NCBI RefSeq assembly: GCF_003063265.1
Contig: NZ_NERU01000016.1
Span: 52,061 to 116,060, forward strand
Direction of reading: 5' to 3'
Origin: Limnohabitans sp. WS1
Lineage (GTDB): Bacteria > Pseudomonadota > Gammaproteobacteria > Burkholderiales > Burkholderiaceae_C
DNA length: 64,000 bases
Under the pieces are notes generated by a model. That model was not told where the DNA came from. It searched no databases and saw only the letters and a list, made by a program, of their open reading frames with translations. Both the position numbers and the translations under genes were made by a program. This document shows positions 1 to 8,654 of this stretch, piece by piece. Positions within the stretch are counted from its first letter, which is position 1, and each line of letters begins with the position of its first letter.

Positions 1-70
1 AAGCCGTGAGGCCTTCGACTGAGAAAGTCCCTTTGAACCTGATTGAGGTAATCCTCGCGCAGGGAAGCTT
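1..70 (+). promoter_or_regulatory. TPP (thi-box) riboswitch, 3' part
   Basis: The sequence carries the conserved 3' half of the thiamin pyrophosphate aptamer in the right order: CTGAGA (19-24), CCCTTTGAACCTGAT (29-43), a short GAGG/CCTC helix around TAAT (45-54), then GCGCAGGGAAG (57-67). The 5' strand of helix P1 and part of P2/P3 lie before base 1, so the aptamer is truncated by the window edge. It lies on the same strand as, and about 80 nt before, the start codon of the TonB-dependent receptor at 151, so that gene is its likely target. In proteobacteria this class usually represses by hiding the ribosome-binding site or by termination; no clear terminator is visible between 70 and 150, so translational control is more likely. 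Confidence 0.88.
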
Positions 71-150
71 GTCAAAAGAACCGTGTCCCATTTGTGGGCG
101 CACCACGTTCCCAGCCAGCCGACCTGCCATTACGTTGAAGGAAAAACGTC

Positions 151-2367
151 ATGGCATTTTTTTCGCCATTTTTTTCGTCCAGTTCGCACCGCTTTTCTGA
201 GCGTTTGACTTGCCGCGTCACCCACATCGCCAGTGCCGTGGCTTATCTGGCCTGGGGCTGCGCCCAAGCTCAAACGCCAGCGGTGAGTGAAATCACCATC
301 ACCGGCGCGGCCCCCTCGCAGGTCAGCGGCTTTGGCGATGTGCCTTTGCGCAAAGCGCCTTTCAGCGCGGTGACCATCGACCAGCAGACCCTGCAAGACA
401 TCGGTGCACAACGTGTGTCCGACGCCTTGCGCCTGGACGCCAGCGTGGCCGACAGCTACAACTCACCCGCCTATTGGGACAGCCTGAGCGTGCGCGGCTA
501 CACCTTGGACAACCGCTACAACTACCGCCGCGAAGGCCTGCCCATTTCGGCCGAAACCATGATCGGCATGGACAACAAAGAACGCATTGAACTGTTCAAG
601 GGCACCAGCGGCATCCAGGCTGGCACCAGTGCACCCGGCGGTTTGGTCAACTACGTGGTCAAACGTCCGCCCACAGCCAAGGACGAGACCATCCGCTCGG
701 CCAGCGCCAGCTATGGCCCGGGCAAAAACAGCAGCGGCGGGCTGGACCTGGGTGGCCGCTTTGGCCAAGACCAGGCTTTGGGCTACCGTTTCAACGCCGC
801 CTACGAAGACCTGAACCCGTACATCAAGAACACCGAAGGCCACCGCAAACTGTTTGCACTGGCCATGGACTGGCGTCTCACGCCCGACAGCCGTCTGGAA
901 TGGGAGATCGAACGCAGCGAGCGCCAGCAAATGGGCGTGAACGCCTACAGCCTGCTGGCCAACGCCACCGACCCCCTGAACGGCGTGCCCACCCTGCCAC
1001 CCACCGTGGACGGCACACGCAACATCACGCGCCAAGCTTGGTCGGTGCCCGGCGTTTTTGCAGGCACCACGGGCACCTTGCGCTTCAAGCAAAACCTCGA
1101 CGGCGGCTGGCTTTGGACCACGCAATACGGCGCACAACGCTTGCGCACCGACGACCGTTTGACCTTTGCGTTTGGCTGCACCTTGCCCAACGGTGACTGG
1201 ATTGGCGACAAGTACTGCAGCAACGGCGGCTTTGACCTGTACGACTACCGCAGCGACAACGAGCGCCGCAGCAGCGATGCGCTGCACACCGAACTCAGTG
1301 GCCAGCAAACTTGGGCAGGCCTGCGTCACAACCTGAGTCTGAGTGTGCAGCGCAGCCGATTGCTCGACCGCCCCTCTTTCATGCAAGCCTACAACTGGGC
1401 GGGCACCGGCAACATTGACGGCACTTCAGTCAGCCCCGAGGCCCAGCCCACCCCAAGCGAGCTGAACACCGAGCGCAGCGAATACACCACCGAAGTGGCT
1501 CTGCGCAACCGCATTGAACTCAACACACAAACCGCGCTGTGGCTGGGCATGCGCCACACACAGCTCAACCGCGCCAGCCAACGCACCGACGGCAGCCGAG
1601 CCGTGCAGGACCAGCGCAGCTTCAACACCCCATGGCTGGCTGTGACGCACCAGATCACGCCGGCTTATTCGGTGTATGGCAGTTACGGCGAAGGCATTGA
1701 GACCGATGTCGCGCCCAACCGCAGCCGTTACACCAACGCTGGACAGGCCCTGCCAGCGCTGCGCAGCCATCAAACAGAAATCGGTGTCAAAGGCCAATGG
1801 GCCCAAACGCGCTGGCAAGCGAGTGGGTTTGACATCACGCGTCCCGTATCGGGCGACGAAGGCACTTGCGACGAAGACAACACCTGCACCCGAAAAATCG
1901 ACGGCCAAGCCCGTCACCGGGGACTGGACTTGTCGGCCGGCATGACGCATGCCCAGTGGACCTTGGACATGGGTGCCGCCTGGATACAAGCCCTGCGCCA
2001 AAACGCCGTGATCGACCCCAGCGTCAACGGCCAACGCGCCCTGAACGTGCCCCGCATGACGCTTCGCGCCCAAGCCCAATACCGCTTTGCGGCCGTACCC
2101 GGCCTGCGCACCAGCTTGCGCCTGAGCCACGAGGCAGAGCGCCAAGCCACCGAAGACGGCAGCGTTCAATTGCCCGCATGGACCACGCTGGACTGGGCCG
2201 TGCACCACGACACGCGCATCCAAGGCACCCGCACCCAATGGACTTTGGCCGTCGACAACCTGGCCAATCGCCAGTATTGGCGCGAATCGCCCAAACAGTT
2301 TGGCCACTATTACCTGTACGCAGGTGCCCCCCGGACGCTGCGTGTGGCCCTGAAAACCAGTTTTTAA
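151..2367 (+). CDS. TonB-dependent outer-membrane receptor, probably thiamin-related
   Basis: A 738-residue outer-membrane receptor of the FhuA/siderophore-receptor type. Residues 1-40 form a signal peptide (cleavage near AQA-QT). A plug domain follows at about 65-175, with the SVRGY motif near 113 and the APGGLVNYV segment near 161, then a 22-strand barrel ending in an aromatic residue (F738). The start is set by GAAGGA at 137-142, 8 bases before ATG. Automated tools would call it a siderophore receptor. However, the TPP riboswitch directly upstream argues that it imports thiamin, a thiamin precursor or a thiamin-containing compound across the outer membrane with TonB energy. The substrate is inferred from regulation alone; no inner-membrane transporter is adjacent. 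Confidence 0.88.
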   Translation: MAFFSPFFSSSSHRFSERLTCRVTHIASAVAYLAWGCAQAQTPAVSEITITGAAPSQVSGFGDVPLRKAPFSAVTIDQQTLQDIGAQRVSDALRLDASVADSYNSPAYWDSLSVRGYTLDNRYNYRREGLPISAETMIGMDNKERIELFKGTSGIQAGTSAPGGLVNYVVKRPPTAKDETIRSASASYGPGKNSSGGLDLGGRFGQDQALGYRFNAAYEDLNPYIKNTEGHRKLFALAMDWRLTPDSRLEWEIERSERQQMGVNAYSLLANATDPLNGVPTLPPTVDGTRNITRQAWSVPGVFAGTTGTLRFKQNLDGGWLWTTQYGAQRLRTDDRLTFAFGCTLPNGDWIGDKYCSNGGFDLYDYRSDNERRSSDALHTELSGQQTWAGLRHNLSLSVQRSRLLDRPSFMQAYNWAGTGNIDGTSVSPEAQPTPSELNTERSEYTTEVALRNRIELNTQTALWLGMRHTQLNRASQRTDGSRAVQDQRSFNTPWLAVTHQITPAYSVYGSYGEGIETDVAPNRSRYTNAGQALPALRSHQTEIGVKGQWAQTRWQASGFDITRPVSGDEGTCDEDNTCTRKIDGQARHRGLDLSAGMTHAQWTLDMGAAWIQALRQNAVIDPSVNGQRALNVPRMTLRAQAQYRFAAVPGLRTSLRLSHEAERQATEDGSVQLPAWTTLDWAVHHDTRIQGTRTQWTLAVDNLANRQYWRESPKQFGHYYLYAGAPRTLRVALKTSF

Positions 2368-2445
2368 ACAGAGGCTTCAAATTTTTCAAAAAACTGCACC
2401 TCTTGCCCAAAACTTGCCCAAAAGCACTCTATAATTTAAAGCTGT

Positions 2446-2521
2446 TCCTCGATAGCTCAGTCGGTAGAGCGCCGGACTGTTAATCCGTAGGTCCCTGGTT
2501 CGAGCCCAGGTCGAGGAGCCA
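2446..2521 (+). tRNA. tRNA-Asn(GTT)
   Basis: A 76-nt cloverleaf with acceptor arms TCCTCGA/TCGAGGA, D-arm GCTC...GAGC, anticodon loop CTGTTAA (anticodon GTT), T-arm with GGTTCGAGCCC, and an encoded CCA tail. A TATAAT box at 2430-2435, just upstream, is a likely -10 element. The best -35 candidates, TTGCCC at 2403 and 2414, are not ideally spaced. Confidence 0.97.
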
Positions 2522-2536
2522 TACAAACTACGACTT

Positions 2537-2560
2537 AGCCCGCCAAAAGCGGGCTTTTTC
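2537..2560 (+). terminator. Rho-independent terminator after tRNA-Asn
   Basis: Stem AGCCCGC/GCGGGCT with loop CAAAA, followed by a run of five T. It ends the tRNA transcript and lies between it and the convergent amidohydrolase gene. Confidence 0.9.
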
Positions 2561-2622
2561 GTTTCTGCGGTCGCATGCCTCGTTCTTTCAGACGTTCTTC
2601 ATGGCATGTCAGTCTGGCGTCT

Positions 2623-3549
2623 TCAGATATCCAAGCGATAAAACCGGGCAGCATTGCCCACGAAGAAATCATGCTGCTGCTTCTCCGTAAATTCTGAGAC
2701 CATGTTGGCAACAGAATTGAGCAAGGTCGAAAAATCAACCCTCAGACCCGCAACAGGAAAGTTGGATGCAAACATGCACCGCTCAATGCCAAAAATGCCG
2801 ATGGCACGCAGCACAATTTCTTTGTTGGAGGCGTAGTCCCAAGCTTGGTCTTTCAAACCGAATTCAGAAACTTTGAGGTGTACATGGTGGTGTTTGGCCA
2901 AAGCCTCCATGGCTTTGCTCCAGGCCAAAATGCCTTGCGCACTTCGATCCCAAGGAAATCCAGTGTGGTTTAAGACGATGGGGGTGTTGGGAAATTGCCG
3001 CGCAACTTCAGCCGCTTCATACAGGTGCCAATACGGCACCCTCAAATCCCAGCTAAGACCGTATTGTTCTAAGCGTGAATACCCTTCTAGCCACCTCTTG
3101 TCTTGCATGCCCCCAGGCAAATGATTTGTCAAAAGATCGGGTCTCAAAGTGGTCTTGGGTTTGGACCTGATGCCCTTGACCAAGGGAAAAGCAGCCTGCT
3201 TTGAAAGGACTTCTGCCGCATTGTCAGTATCAAACCATGCATGCGCCACGATGGCTGTGGGAAAACCCGTTTGCGCATGGATATCGGTCAGCCACTGGGT
3301 CTCACCAACTTGATCATCTCTGTTCCATTCGGCCTCGCAATGCACTGTGGCCAGCACTTCAAAGTCTTGGCTGTCTTGCAAATAGTCTTTGTATAAATAA
3401 TTGCGCTTGATGCCATCGTAATTACCCAGGAAGAAGTTGGGTTCTGGATGGTCATTCAGCCACGGGTAGTCGTTCTTTTCCAAATCCCAAAAGTGATGAT
3501 GCGCATCAATGAATTGCAGCTTTTTTTTATCAGGATTTGATTGCGTCAT
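2623..3549 (-). CDS. Amidohydrolase-2 family lactonase-like hydrolase
   Basis: A 308-residue TIM-barrel metal hydrolase of the Amidohydro_2 family (L-fuconolactonase, rhamnono-lactonase and 2-pyrone-dicarboxylate lactonase relatives). The metal-binding start DAHHHFWD is at residues 15-22, followed by the family-typical DYPWL. HCEAEW, VLNHTGFPW and FASNFPV segments are further family hallmarks. The start is taken at 3549 because an upstream extension to 3726 would overlap the next gene by about 175 bases and carries no conserved residues. It is the second gene of a minus-strand pair, one base after the oxidoreductase stop. The likely role is opening a sugar-acid or similar lactone in the catabolic route fed by the neighbouring TRAP transporter; the substrate is unknown. 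Confidence 0.82.
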   Translation of the reverse strand: MTQSNPDKKKLQFIDAHHHFWDLEKNDYPWLNDHPEPNFFLGNYDGIKRNYLYKDYLQDSQDFEVLATVHCEAEWNRDDQVGETQWLTDIHAQTGFPTAIVAHAWFDTDNAAEVLSKQAAFPLVKGIRSKPKTTLRPDLLTNHLPGGMQDKRWLEGYSRLEQYGLSWDLRVPYWHLYEAAEVARQFPNTPIVLNHTGFPWDRSAQGILAWSKAMEALAKHHHVHLKVSEFGLKDQAWDYASNKEIVLRAIGIFGIERCMFASNFPVAGLRVDFSTLLNSVANMVSEFTEKQQHDFFVGNAARFYRLDI

Positions 3550-3550
3550 G

Positions 3551-4945
3551 TCAGTGAGGAAAGAAGTGTTGATCTTGTGATGATCGAAGTTGATAAAGAA
3601 TGCTATTTGAATCGATTTCAACATCACTGCAAGTGACAATTTTGCCTTTTGGAATGGGGCGCAGCACTTTTGCACCAGCACACAAATAATATGGCAGTGG
3701 ATTGTCTGGAGACATTGGCTGGGCACCCATGAGTTGATGGCCTAGGCCTGGTATGACATGCCGAGTGCCAATCTCAAACAACTCACCTACCTCAATTTGG
3801 CGCTGCGCCATTGCAATTAAATCGACCACGGGGCGAACATCTCGGCCACCACACGATGCCCCAAGTTTGACCGCAGAGAGGATAGACATGGCCGCCTCAG
3901 CGCCTAGCAAATGAACCGGGTTGTGAATCAGGACGTATTTTCCGTTGGGGCAAGTTGGAATGCCCTTGGCCGCAAAAAGCTTTCCAGTTGCGACATCGGG
4001 TGCCTCGATCACCACAAAGACACCACCTGCAAAACTGAGCTCATCGGGACGACGCAAGCAGTTGAACATGTCCACGCGGCCTTGGCCACTGAGAATGCCA
4101 CCCTCTTCCTTGGGCCTAAAAATACTGGGCAATTCAACGGTTCTGGCCAGTGGCGCATGCAGGCTTGCGCAATCGGGCAGCAAACCTGTGTGGTTGGCCA
4201 CGATGCCCATTTCGCAAAGGTCCGGAACTGTTGTCAGTTCAAATGGAACGCTGGCACGGTTGGCTAAAACGTCCTGCCATGAATAAGGGCCGTTGCGAAT
4301 AAAGTTTTGACCTATTTCAGTGGAAACCACTGTTTGGCCCCAGGCTTTCACCTCATTGGTTGCTGGCGTCCATACAAAATCTGATTCGCTGGATTTGCCT
4401 GCGGCCATCACCGGCAAACCCAATAACCGGGCCCACTCAATCAGTCCAATCAGCAAACTGGGCTGATCACCATCGACTGGAGAGACCACTACATTGTGTT
4501 GCTTGGCCAGCCTGGCCAACTCAGCACCCACGACAATCTCAGCCTCCTTGGTGGCCATGACCACATGCTTGCCAGACTTGATGCACGCCAATGCAGTGGC
4601 CGCTGCACTCTCTGGATCACCCGTGGCTTCGAGGACCGCCTGCAAGGGCAGTTGCGCAAGCCACTCGGCCTGATTGAGAACAACACATCGGTTCTGAGAG
4701 ATGGCATTTTTAGCGGATTCAAGATCGTGGGCTACAAAAATTTGCGCCTGATCGATGCCAGACTGAAGTGCCACTTGGAAGGCTTTTTCAGGTTGTTGGT
4801 CGCAGATGGCCACCACCCTCACCCCCTTCATTCGATGAATTTGAGAAACAAAGGTGGCCCCAAATTCACCAGCACCGACGAGTCCCACGCCAGATTCAGT
4901 GGAGTTGTTCGTAGAAAATTTGTGAAAGACAGACTCAATGTTCAT
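3551..4945 (-). CDS. Homoserine-dehydrogenase-like NAD(P) oxidoreductase with SAF domain
   Basis: A 464-residue protein of the COG4091 type. A Rossmann fold opens with GLVGAGEFG at residues 21-29, the middle matches predicted homoserine dehydrogenases, and a C-terminal SAF-like domain (about 395-460, CAGAKVLRPIPKG) resembles sugar-acid dehydratase and antifreeze-like modules. It is often misnamed a FlgA-like protein. Start 4945 (MNIES) is preferred; an in-frame ATG at 4960 adds five residues inside the operator. It is divergent from the GntR gene and runs into the lactonase gene. Since biosynthetic homoserine dehydrogenase lacks this architecture and the context is catabolic, it probably oxidises a branched or acid sugar. 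The exact reaction cannot be read from the sequence. Confidence 0.78.
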   Translation of the reverse strand: MNIESVFHKFSTNNSTESGVGLVGAGEFGATFVSQIHRMKGVRVVAICDQQPEKAFQVALQSGIDQAQIFVAHDLESAKNAISQNRCVVLNQAEWLAQLPLQAVLEATGDPESAAATALACIKSGKHVVMATKEAEIVVGAELARLAKQHNVVVSPVDGDQPSLLIGLIEWARLLGLPVMAAGKSSESDFVWTPATNEVKAWGQTVVSTEIGQNFIRNGPYSWQDVLANRASVPFELTTVPDLCEMGIVANHTGLLPDCASLHAPLARTVELPSIFRPKEEGGILSGQGRVDMFNCLRRPDELSFAGGVFVVIEAPDVATGKLFAAKGIPTCPNGKYVLIHNPVHLLGAEAAMSILSAVKLGASCGGRDVRPVVDLIAMAQRQIEVGELFEIGTRHVIPGLGHQLMGAQPMSPDNPLPYYLCAGAKVLRPIPKGKIVTCSDVEIDSNSILYQLRSSQDQHFFPH

Positions 4946-4950
4946 GCTTA

Positions 4951-4968
4951 ATTCTTGCATACAAGAAT
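4951..4968. promoter_or_regulatory. Putative GntR-family operator, site 1
   Basis: ATTCTTGCATACAAGAAT is an inverted repeat with 7-bp arms (ATTCTTG/CAAGAAT) in the divergent gap between the oxidoreductase (minus) and GntR (plus) genes. Its reverse complement recurs at 5763-5780 with 17 of 18 bases identical, which is unlikely by chance. The TTGTATGCAA-like core fits FCD-type GntR operators. The site sits right against the oxidoreductase start codon, consistent with repression of both directions. Confidence 0.7.
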
Positions 4969-4993
4969 AAAGTCTGTCAAACTGAAACAAACC

Positions 4994-5755
4994 ATGAAGA
5001 AAAATAAAGTCAACACCCCTACCCCACTGGACAGCCTGTCGGCTGAAACGAATAAGAGCGCCACTTTGCGCAAAGGGGACATGCATGCCAGCACCGCACA
5101 GACCCTGCGCAACTTGATCATTGCTGGTGCCATTGGCCCCGGTGAAAAATTAAATGAGCGTGAATTGTGCGAGCGCCTCAATGTTTCCAGAACGCCTGTG
5201 CGTGAAGCGATCAAAACTTTGGCACAGGAAGGCTTACTCGATGTAAACCCCAATCGATCCCCCACCGTCACACGACTGGATGCAGAAGAAACTGCCGCTT
5301 TGATTGATGTTGTTTCGGCCATTGAGGCACTTGCAGGCGAATTGGCTGCAGCCCGAATTACAGAGGCAGAAACAGCCGAATTGGGCATTCTTCACTACAC
5401 CATGCTGAAGCATCGTGCCCAAGATCAGCTGCCAGATTATTTCAAAGCCAACAAAGCTTTTCACCGCTTGATATTGGAATACTCAGGCAACCCTGTTTTG
5501 CTGTGGGTCTGGGATTTGTTGGCACTTCGAATCGATCGCGCACGATATGCCTCCAACTTGTGGCCTGAACGCTGGGATAAAGCCATGGTTGAGCACGGCG
5601 CCATTCTGGAATGCATCAAACAGCACGACAGTTTGGGCGCTGCAAAGGCCATGAAGTCGCATGTTCAAAATGGACTTTCTATTGTTGTGAAGTCGATTCG
5701 CGACCAATCCAACCCCGTCAAAAAGAAAATAAGTGTCCGCTCGAAGACCACTTGA
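4994..5755 (+). CDS. GntR-family (FadR/FCD) transcriptional regulator
   Basis: A 253-residue regulator. The winged HTH contains ERELCERLNVSRTPVREAIK, the GntR signature, followed by a helical FCD ligand-binding domain (about residues 110-240). The start is uncertain. ATG 4994 lacks an evident Shine-Dalgarno sequence, while ATG 5081 is preceded by AAAGGGG and would give a 224-residue protein, the normal length for the family. It lies between two copies of the same inverted repeat (4951 and 5763), so it probably represses itself, the divergent oxidoreductase/lactonase pair and the downstream TRAP-SDR operon until a pathway metabolite binds. Confidence 0.9.
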   Translation: MKKNKVNTPTPLDSLSAETNKSATLRKGDMHASTAQTLRNLIIAGAIGPGEKLNERELCERLNVSRTPVREAIKTLAQEGLLDVNPNRSPTVTRLDAEETAALIDVVSAIEALAGELAAARITEAETAELGILHYTMLKHRAQDQLPDYFKANKAFHRLILEYSGNPVLLWVWDLLALRIDRARYASNLWPERWDKAMVEHGAILECIKQHDSLGAAKAMKSHVQNGLSIVVKSIRDQSNPVKKKISVRSKTT

Positions 5756-5762
5756 CGATCAA

Positions 5763-5780
5763 AATCTTGTATGCAAGAAT
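5763..5780. promoter_or_regulatory. Putative GntR-family operator, site 2
   Basis: AATCTTGTATGCAAGAAT lies just after the GntR stop codon and 20 bases before the TRAP receptor start. It is the reverse complement of site 1 at 4951-4968 apart from one base. Its position between regulator and transporter suggests it controls a promoter for the TRAP-SDR operon. Confidence 0.7.
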
Positions 5781-5800
5781 TATTTGAAAAGGAGACAGAC

Positions 5801-6823
5801 ATGACCGACTCGACGAAACAAACTTTTTCCATCAACAGGCGCAGCGTTTTGCAAGCAGGGGCTGCCGCGTCCATAGGTTCTATCTGGATACCGGCAAAAG
5901 CAGCCGTTGAACTGAGGCTCACCCACCCTGCCGACCCCTCGCACCCTGTGCACATCGAAGCCGAAAAAATGGTGAAACGCATCAGCGATCGCACCAATGG
6001 CGAAGTCAAAATTACAATTTTTCCCAACAACGCACTGGGCTCACCCGTCGAAACCGCACAGCAAACAAGGCTTGGGGCCATCGACATGATTTTGATGAAC
6101 CCCTCCAACATCGAGTCCATTTCCAAGCCACTTGGCGTCATCAACATTCCTTACCAGTTCGACAGCTATGAGCACGCCCATAAAGCACTCGATGTCACTG
6201 GCCGAGCTTGGCTTACCCAACAATTTTCTGCTGTGGGTTTCAGCTGGATTGCCAACTTTGAGTGGGGCTTCCGCGCTCTTTCCAACAGCCGAAAAGCCAT
6301 CCGTACCCCAGACGACATCAAAGGCCTGAAGTTGCGGGTGCCGCCCGAATTGGCCATCAAGTCTGCCTTTGAAGCCTTGGGCGCCAACACCCAAACCATT
6401 GCCTTCCAAGAGGTCTACCTGGCGCTTGCCAACAAAACGGTCGATGGCCAAGACAATCCAATTGGCACCACGTTTGCGGCCAAGTTCTTTGAAGTGCAAA
6501 GCCATATTGCACTGACAAAACACATCTACACGTCCATCATGCTGGTAGCCAACCAGCGTGCTTGGCAAAACAAGCTCAATGAAGCCCAACGCAAAATTAT
6601 TTCTGAGGAGGCTACAGTTGCTGGGCAAGCTGCACGCAAAGCAGTTCGCGAAAAAGAAGAAGAGCAAATTGCAACGATGCAAAAGGCTGGCATTGCGATT
6701 ACCCGACCCGAGGTGGCGCCCTTCCGCGACAAAATGGCTCCTGCATACGATGTTTTACGCAAGAGCATCGGTGATGAAAATTGGAACAATTGGTCACGCG
6801 CAGTAGCAGCAGCTAAAACCTGA
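5801..6823 (+). CDS. TRAP transporter substrate-binding protein (DctP family)
   Basis: A 340-residue periplasmic solute receptor. The N-terminus has a twin-arginine-type leader (INRRSVLQAG at residues 10-19) ending near AKA, and the mature protein shows DctP-family segments such as the conserved GLKLRVPPE region. The start at 5801 is set by AAAAGGAGA ten bases upstream; an in-frame ATG at 5771 lies inside the operator and is rejected. It begins the P-M-Q operon and would deliver a carboxylate or sugar acid to the membrane subunits. The Tat-type leader is slightly unusual for a TRAP receptor, though known. Confidence 0.92.
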   Translation: MTDSTKQTFSINRRSVLQAGAAASIGSIWIPAKAAVELRLTHPADPSHPVHIEAEKMVKRISDRTNGEVKITIFPNNALGSPVETAQQTRLGAIDMILMNPSNIESISKPLGVINIPYQFDSYEHAHKALDVTGRAWLTQQFSAVGFSWIANFEWGFRALSNSRKAIRTPDDIKGLKLRVPPELAIKSAFEALGANTQTIAFQEVYLALANKTVDGQDNPIGTTFAAKFFEVQSHIALTKHIYTSIMLVANQRAWQNKLNEAQRKIISEEATVAGQAARKAVREKEEEQIATMQKAGIAITRPEVAPFRDKMAPAYDVLRKSIGDENWNNWSRAVAAAKT

Positions 6824-6840
6824 TTGAAGTAAGTTCTGCA

Positions 6841-8139
6841 ATGCTTGTAGCGTACATACTTGTTGCGACCTGCATCACCATTCTTTTAGGATTTCCGATT
6901 GCAGGCGCATTGGGTCTGATCGCTGGCGTCATCATGATTGCCACAAGCGGCACAGACTTACTTTTAATTTTTATTCAGCGAACTTACGCAGCCACCACTT
7001 CATTTCCGCTGCTGGCCATTCCATTTTTCATATTGGCCGGCAACTTGATGAATGTGGGTGGCACCACCGAACGCATTTTTGAAGTGGCCAAACTCTTGGT
7101 GGGACGCGTTAGAGGTGGTCTAGCCTATGTCAATGTCATTGGCAGCATGATTTTTGCGGGCATGTCCGGCTCAGCCGTTGCAGACGCAGCAGGGTTGGGC
7201 GTTATTGAAATTCGAGCCATGGTCAAGGAGGGGTACAAAGCCAAATTTGCAGCCACCATCTCTGCAGTATCGGCCACCATTGGACCCATCATTCCTCCCA
7301 GCATTCCATTTGTGATTTATGGCAGCTTGGCCAATGTTTCTGTGGGTGCTTTGTTTTTAGCTGGCATCATTCCGGGCCTTTTGATGGGCATTGGGTTGAT
7401 GATTGCCATTGGTCTGCAAGCCAAAAAATTGAATTTACCAGTCTCTCAAGGCGTGAAATTTGGCAGTGAAGCATGGAACACTGTCTTAAAAGCAATTCCT
7501 GCACTGGCCCTTCCACCCGCCATTCTGATTGCCATCTTTTCAGGTGTTGTCACGCCCACTGAAGCGGCTGTTTTGGCAACGGCTTATGCCTTTGTGTTGG
7601 GCCAATTTGTGTATCGCGAACTCACCTGGCAAGCTTTGATTGACACCGTGTGGGAGTCAGGCAGGCAAACAGCTCAAGTGCTGTTCATCATTGCCATGTC
7701 AGCCCCATTTGGTTGGGTTCTGATTCAGCAGCAAGTACCCAATCAAATTTTGCAGGCCCTCATGAAGCTGTCTGCAGATCCCATCATGATTTTGCTGATC
7801 ATCAATTTGGTACTGCTGTTTTTGGGCATGTTTCTAGAAACAATTGCCATCATGATCATCACGTACCCAATCCTTGCACCTGTGATTGGAGCGATAGGAA
7901 TTGACCCCATCCATTTTGGTGTGATCATGGTCGTCAACATGATGATTGGTTTGGTCACACCCCCCGTTGGACTTTGCTTGTTTGTGGTATCAGGAATTGC
8001 AAAGGTGCCCATTGCAGAAATTGTGAGCGAGCTAGCGCCATATTTATTCGCCATGGTGGTGGTGCTGGGACTTGTCACGTACATCCCTGGTTTCTCTATG
8101 TGGTTGCCGCAATTGTTCGGTTTTGGTCTCATCAAATGA
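6841..8139 (+). CDS. TRAP transporter large permease (DctM family)
   Basis: A 432-residue, highly hydrophobic inner-membrane protein with about 12 predicted helices. It has the DctM landmarks GMSGSAVADAAGLG (about residues 104-117), IIPPSIPFVIYG (about 149-160) and VNMMIGLVTPPVG near the C-terminus. It forms the sodium-driven channel of the TRAP system. It overlaps the small permease gene by ATGA at 8136-8139. The order P-M-Q, with M before Q, is less common than P-Q-M, which the second TRAP locus of this window also does not follow. Confidence 0.94.
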   Translation: MLVAYILVATCITILLGFPIAGALGLIAGVIMIATSGTDLLLIFIQRTYAATTSFPLLAIPFFILAGNLMNVGGTTERIFEVAKLLVGRVRGGLAYVNVIGSMIFAGMSGSAVADAAGLGVIEIRAMVKEGYKAKFAATISAVSATIGPIIPPSIPFVIYGSLANVSVGALFLAGIIPGLLMGIGLMIAIGLQAKKLNLPVSQGVKFGSEAWNTVLKAIPALALPPAILIAIFSGVVTPTEAAVLATAYAFVLGQFVYRELTWQALIDTVWESGRQTAQVLFIIAMSAPFGWVLIQQQVPNQILQALMKLSADPIMILLIINLVLLFLGMFLETIAIMIITYPILAPVIGAIGIDPIHFGVIMVVNMMIGLVTPPVGLCLFVVSGIAKVPIAEIVSELAPYLFAMVVVLGLVTYIPGFSMWLPQLFGFGLIK

Positions 8140-8642
8140 CGTACCTCATTCAGCTCGATAAAACGATCGCCTATTTGTTGAAATGGACCGTCATTGCATG
8201 TTTCTTGGGTCTGTTTTTGCTATTGGCTTTTGGCATTGTCCAAAGAAGTTTTCCTGCCATCAGCGTCTCGGGTTACGACGAGCTCATTGACCTTCTGTTC
8301 GTTTGGCTGACGTTTGCTGGAACGGCAGCGCTTTGGCGTGAGGGTTCGCTGTACAGGGTTGGGGCATTTGACAAAATCTGGCGTCCAGCCCTCAGGCGCT
8401 TGATTTCCATCGCCATCCATGTGGCCATGCTTTTTTTGCTTTGGATCTTGGTGTATTTCGGTGCAGATTTTGGCTTTAACTCAGGCGAGACCACGCCCTA
8501 TCTGCAAGCCAACAAAATTTACTGGTATGTGGCCATACCCTTGAATGCCTTGCTCATGAGTGTGTACAGCATGGTCGCAATTTTGCGAATTTGTCGAAAC
8601 CCAGATTTCGTTGAGCATCAAGAAATCAGTACCTTAGGATAG
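8136..8642 (+). CDS. TRAP transporter small permease (DctQ family)
   Basis: A 168-residue protein with four hydrophobic segments, the normal size and shape of DctQ. The start ATG overlaps the stop of the large permease (ATGA), showing translational coupling; longer in-frame starts would run inside the upstream gene and are rejected. It associates with DctM to form the membrane complex of the transporter. Confidence 0.9.
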   Translation: MTYLIQLDKTIAYLLKWTVIACFLGLFLLLAFGIVQRSFPAISVSGYDELIDLLFVWLTFAGTAALWREGSLYRVGAFDKIWRPALRRLISIAIHVAMLFLLWILVYFGADFGFNSGETTPYLQANKIYWYVAIPLNALLMSVYSMVAILRICRNPDFVEHQEISTLG

Positions 8643-8654
8643 GTGTCCATCCAT

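Noticed and set aside
463..1386. 307-residue minus-strand frame opposite the TonB receptor
   Set aside because: Shadow frame of a high-GC gene; composition is Ala/Val-rich without motifs, and the plus strand has a full receptor.
4955..4993. Upstream TTG start for the first GntR gene
   Set aside because: The codon lies inside the inverted-repeat operator and has no ribosome site; ATG 4994 or 5081 is more credible.
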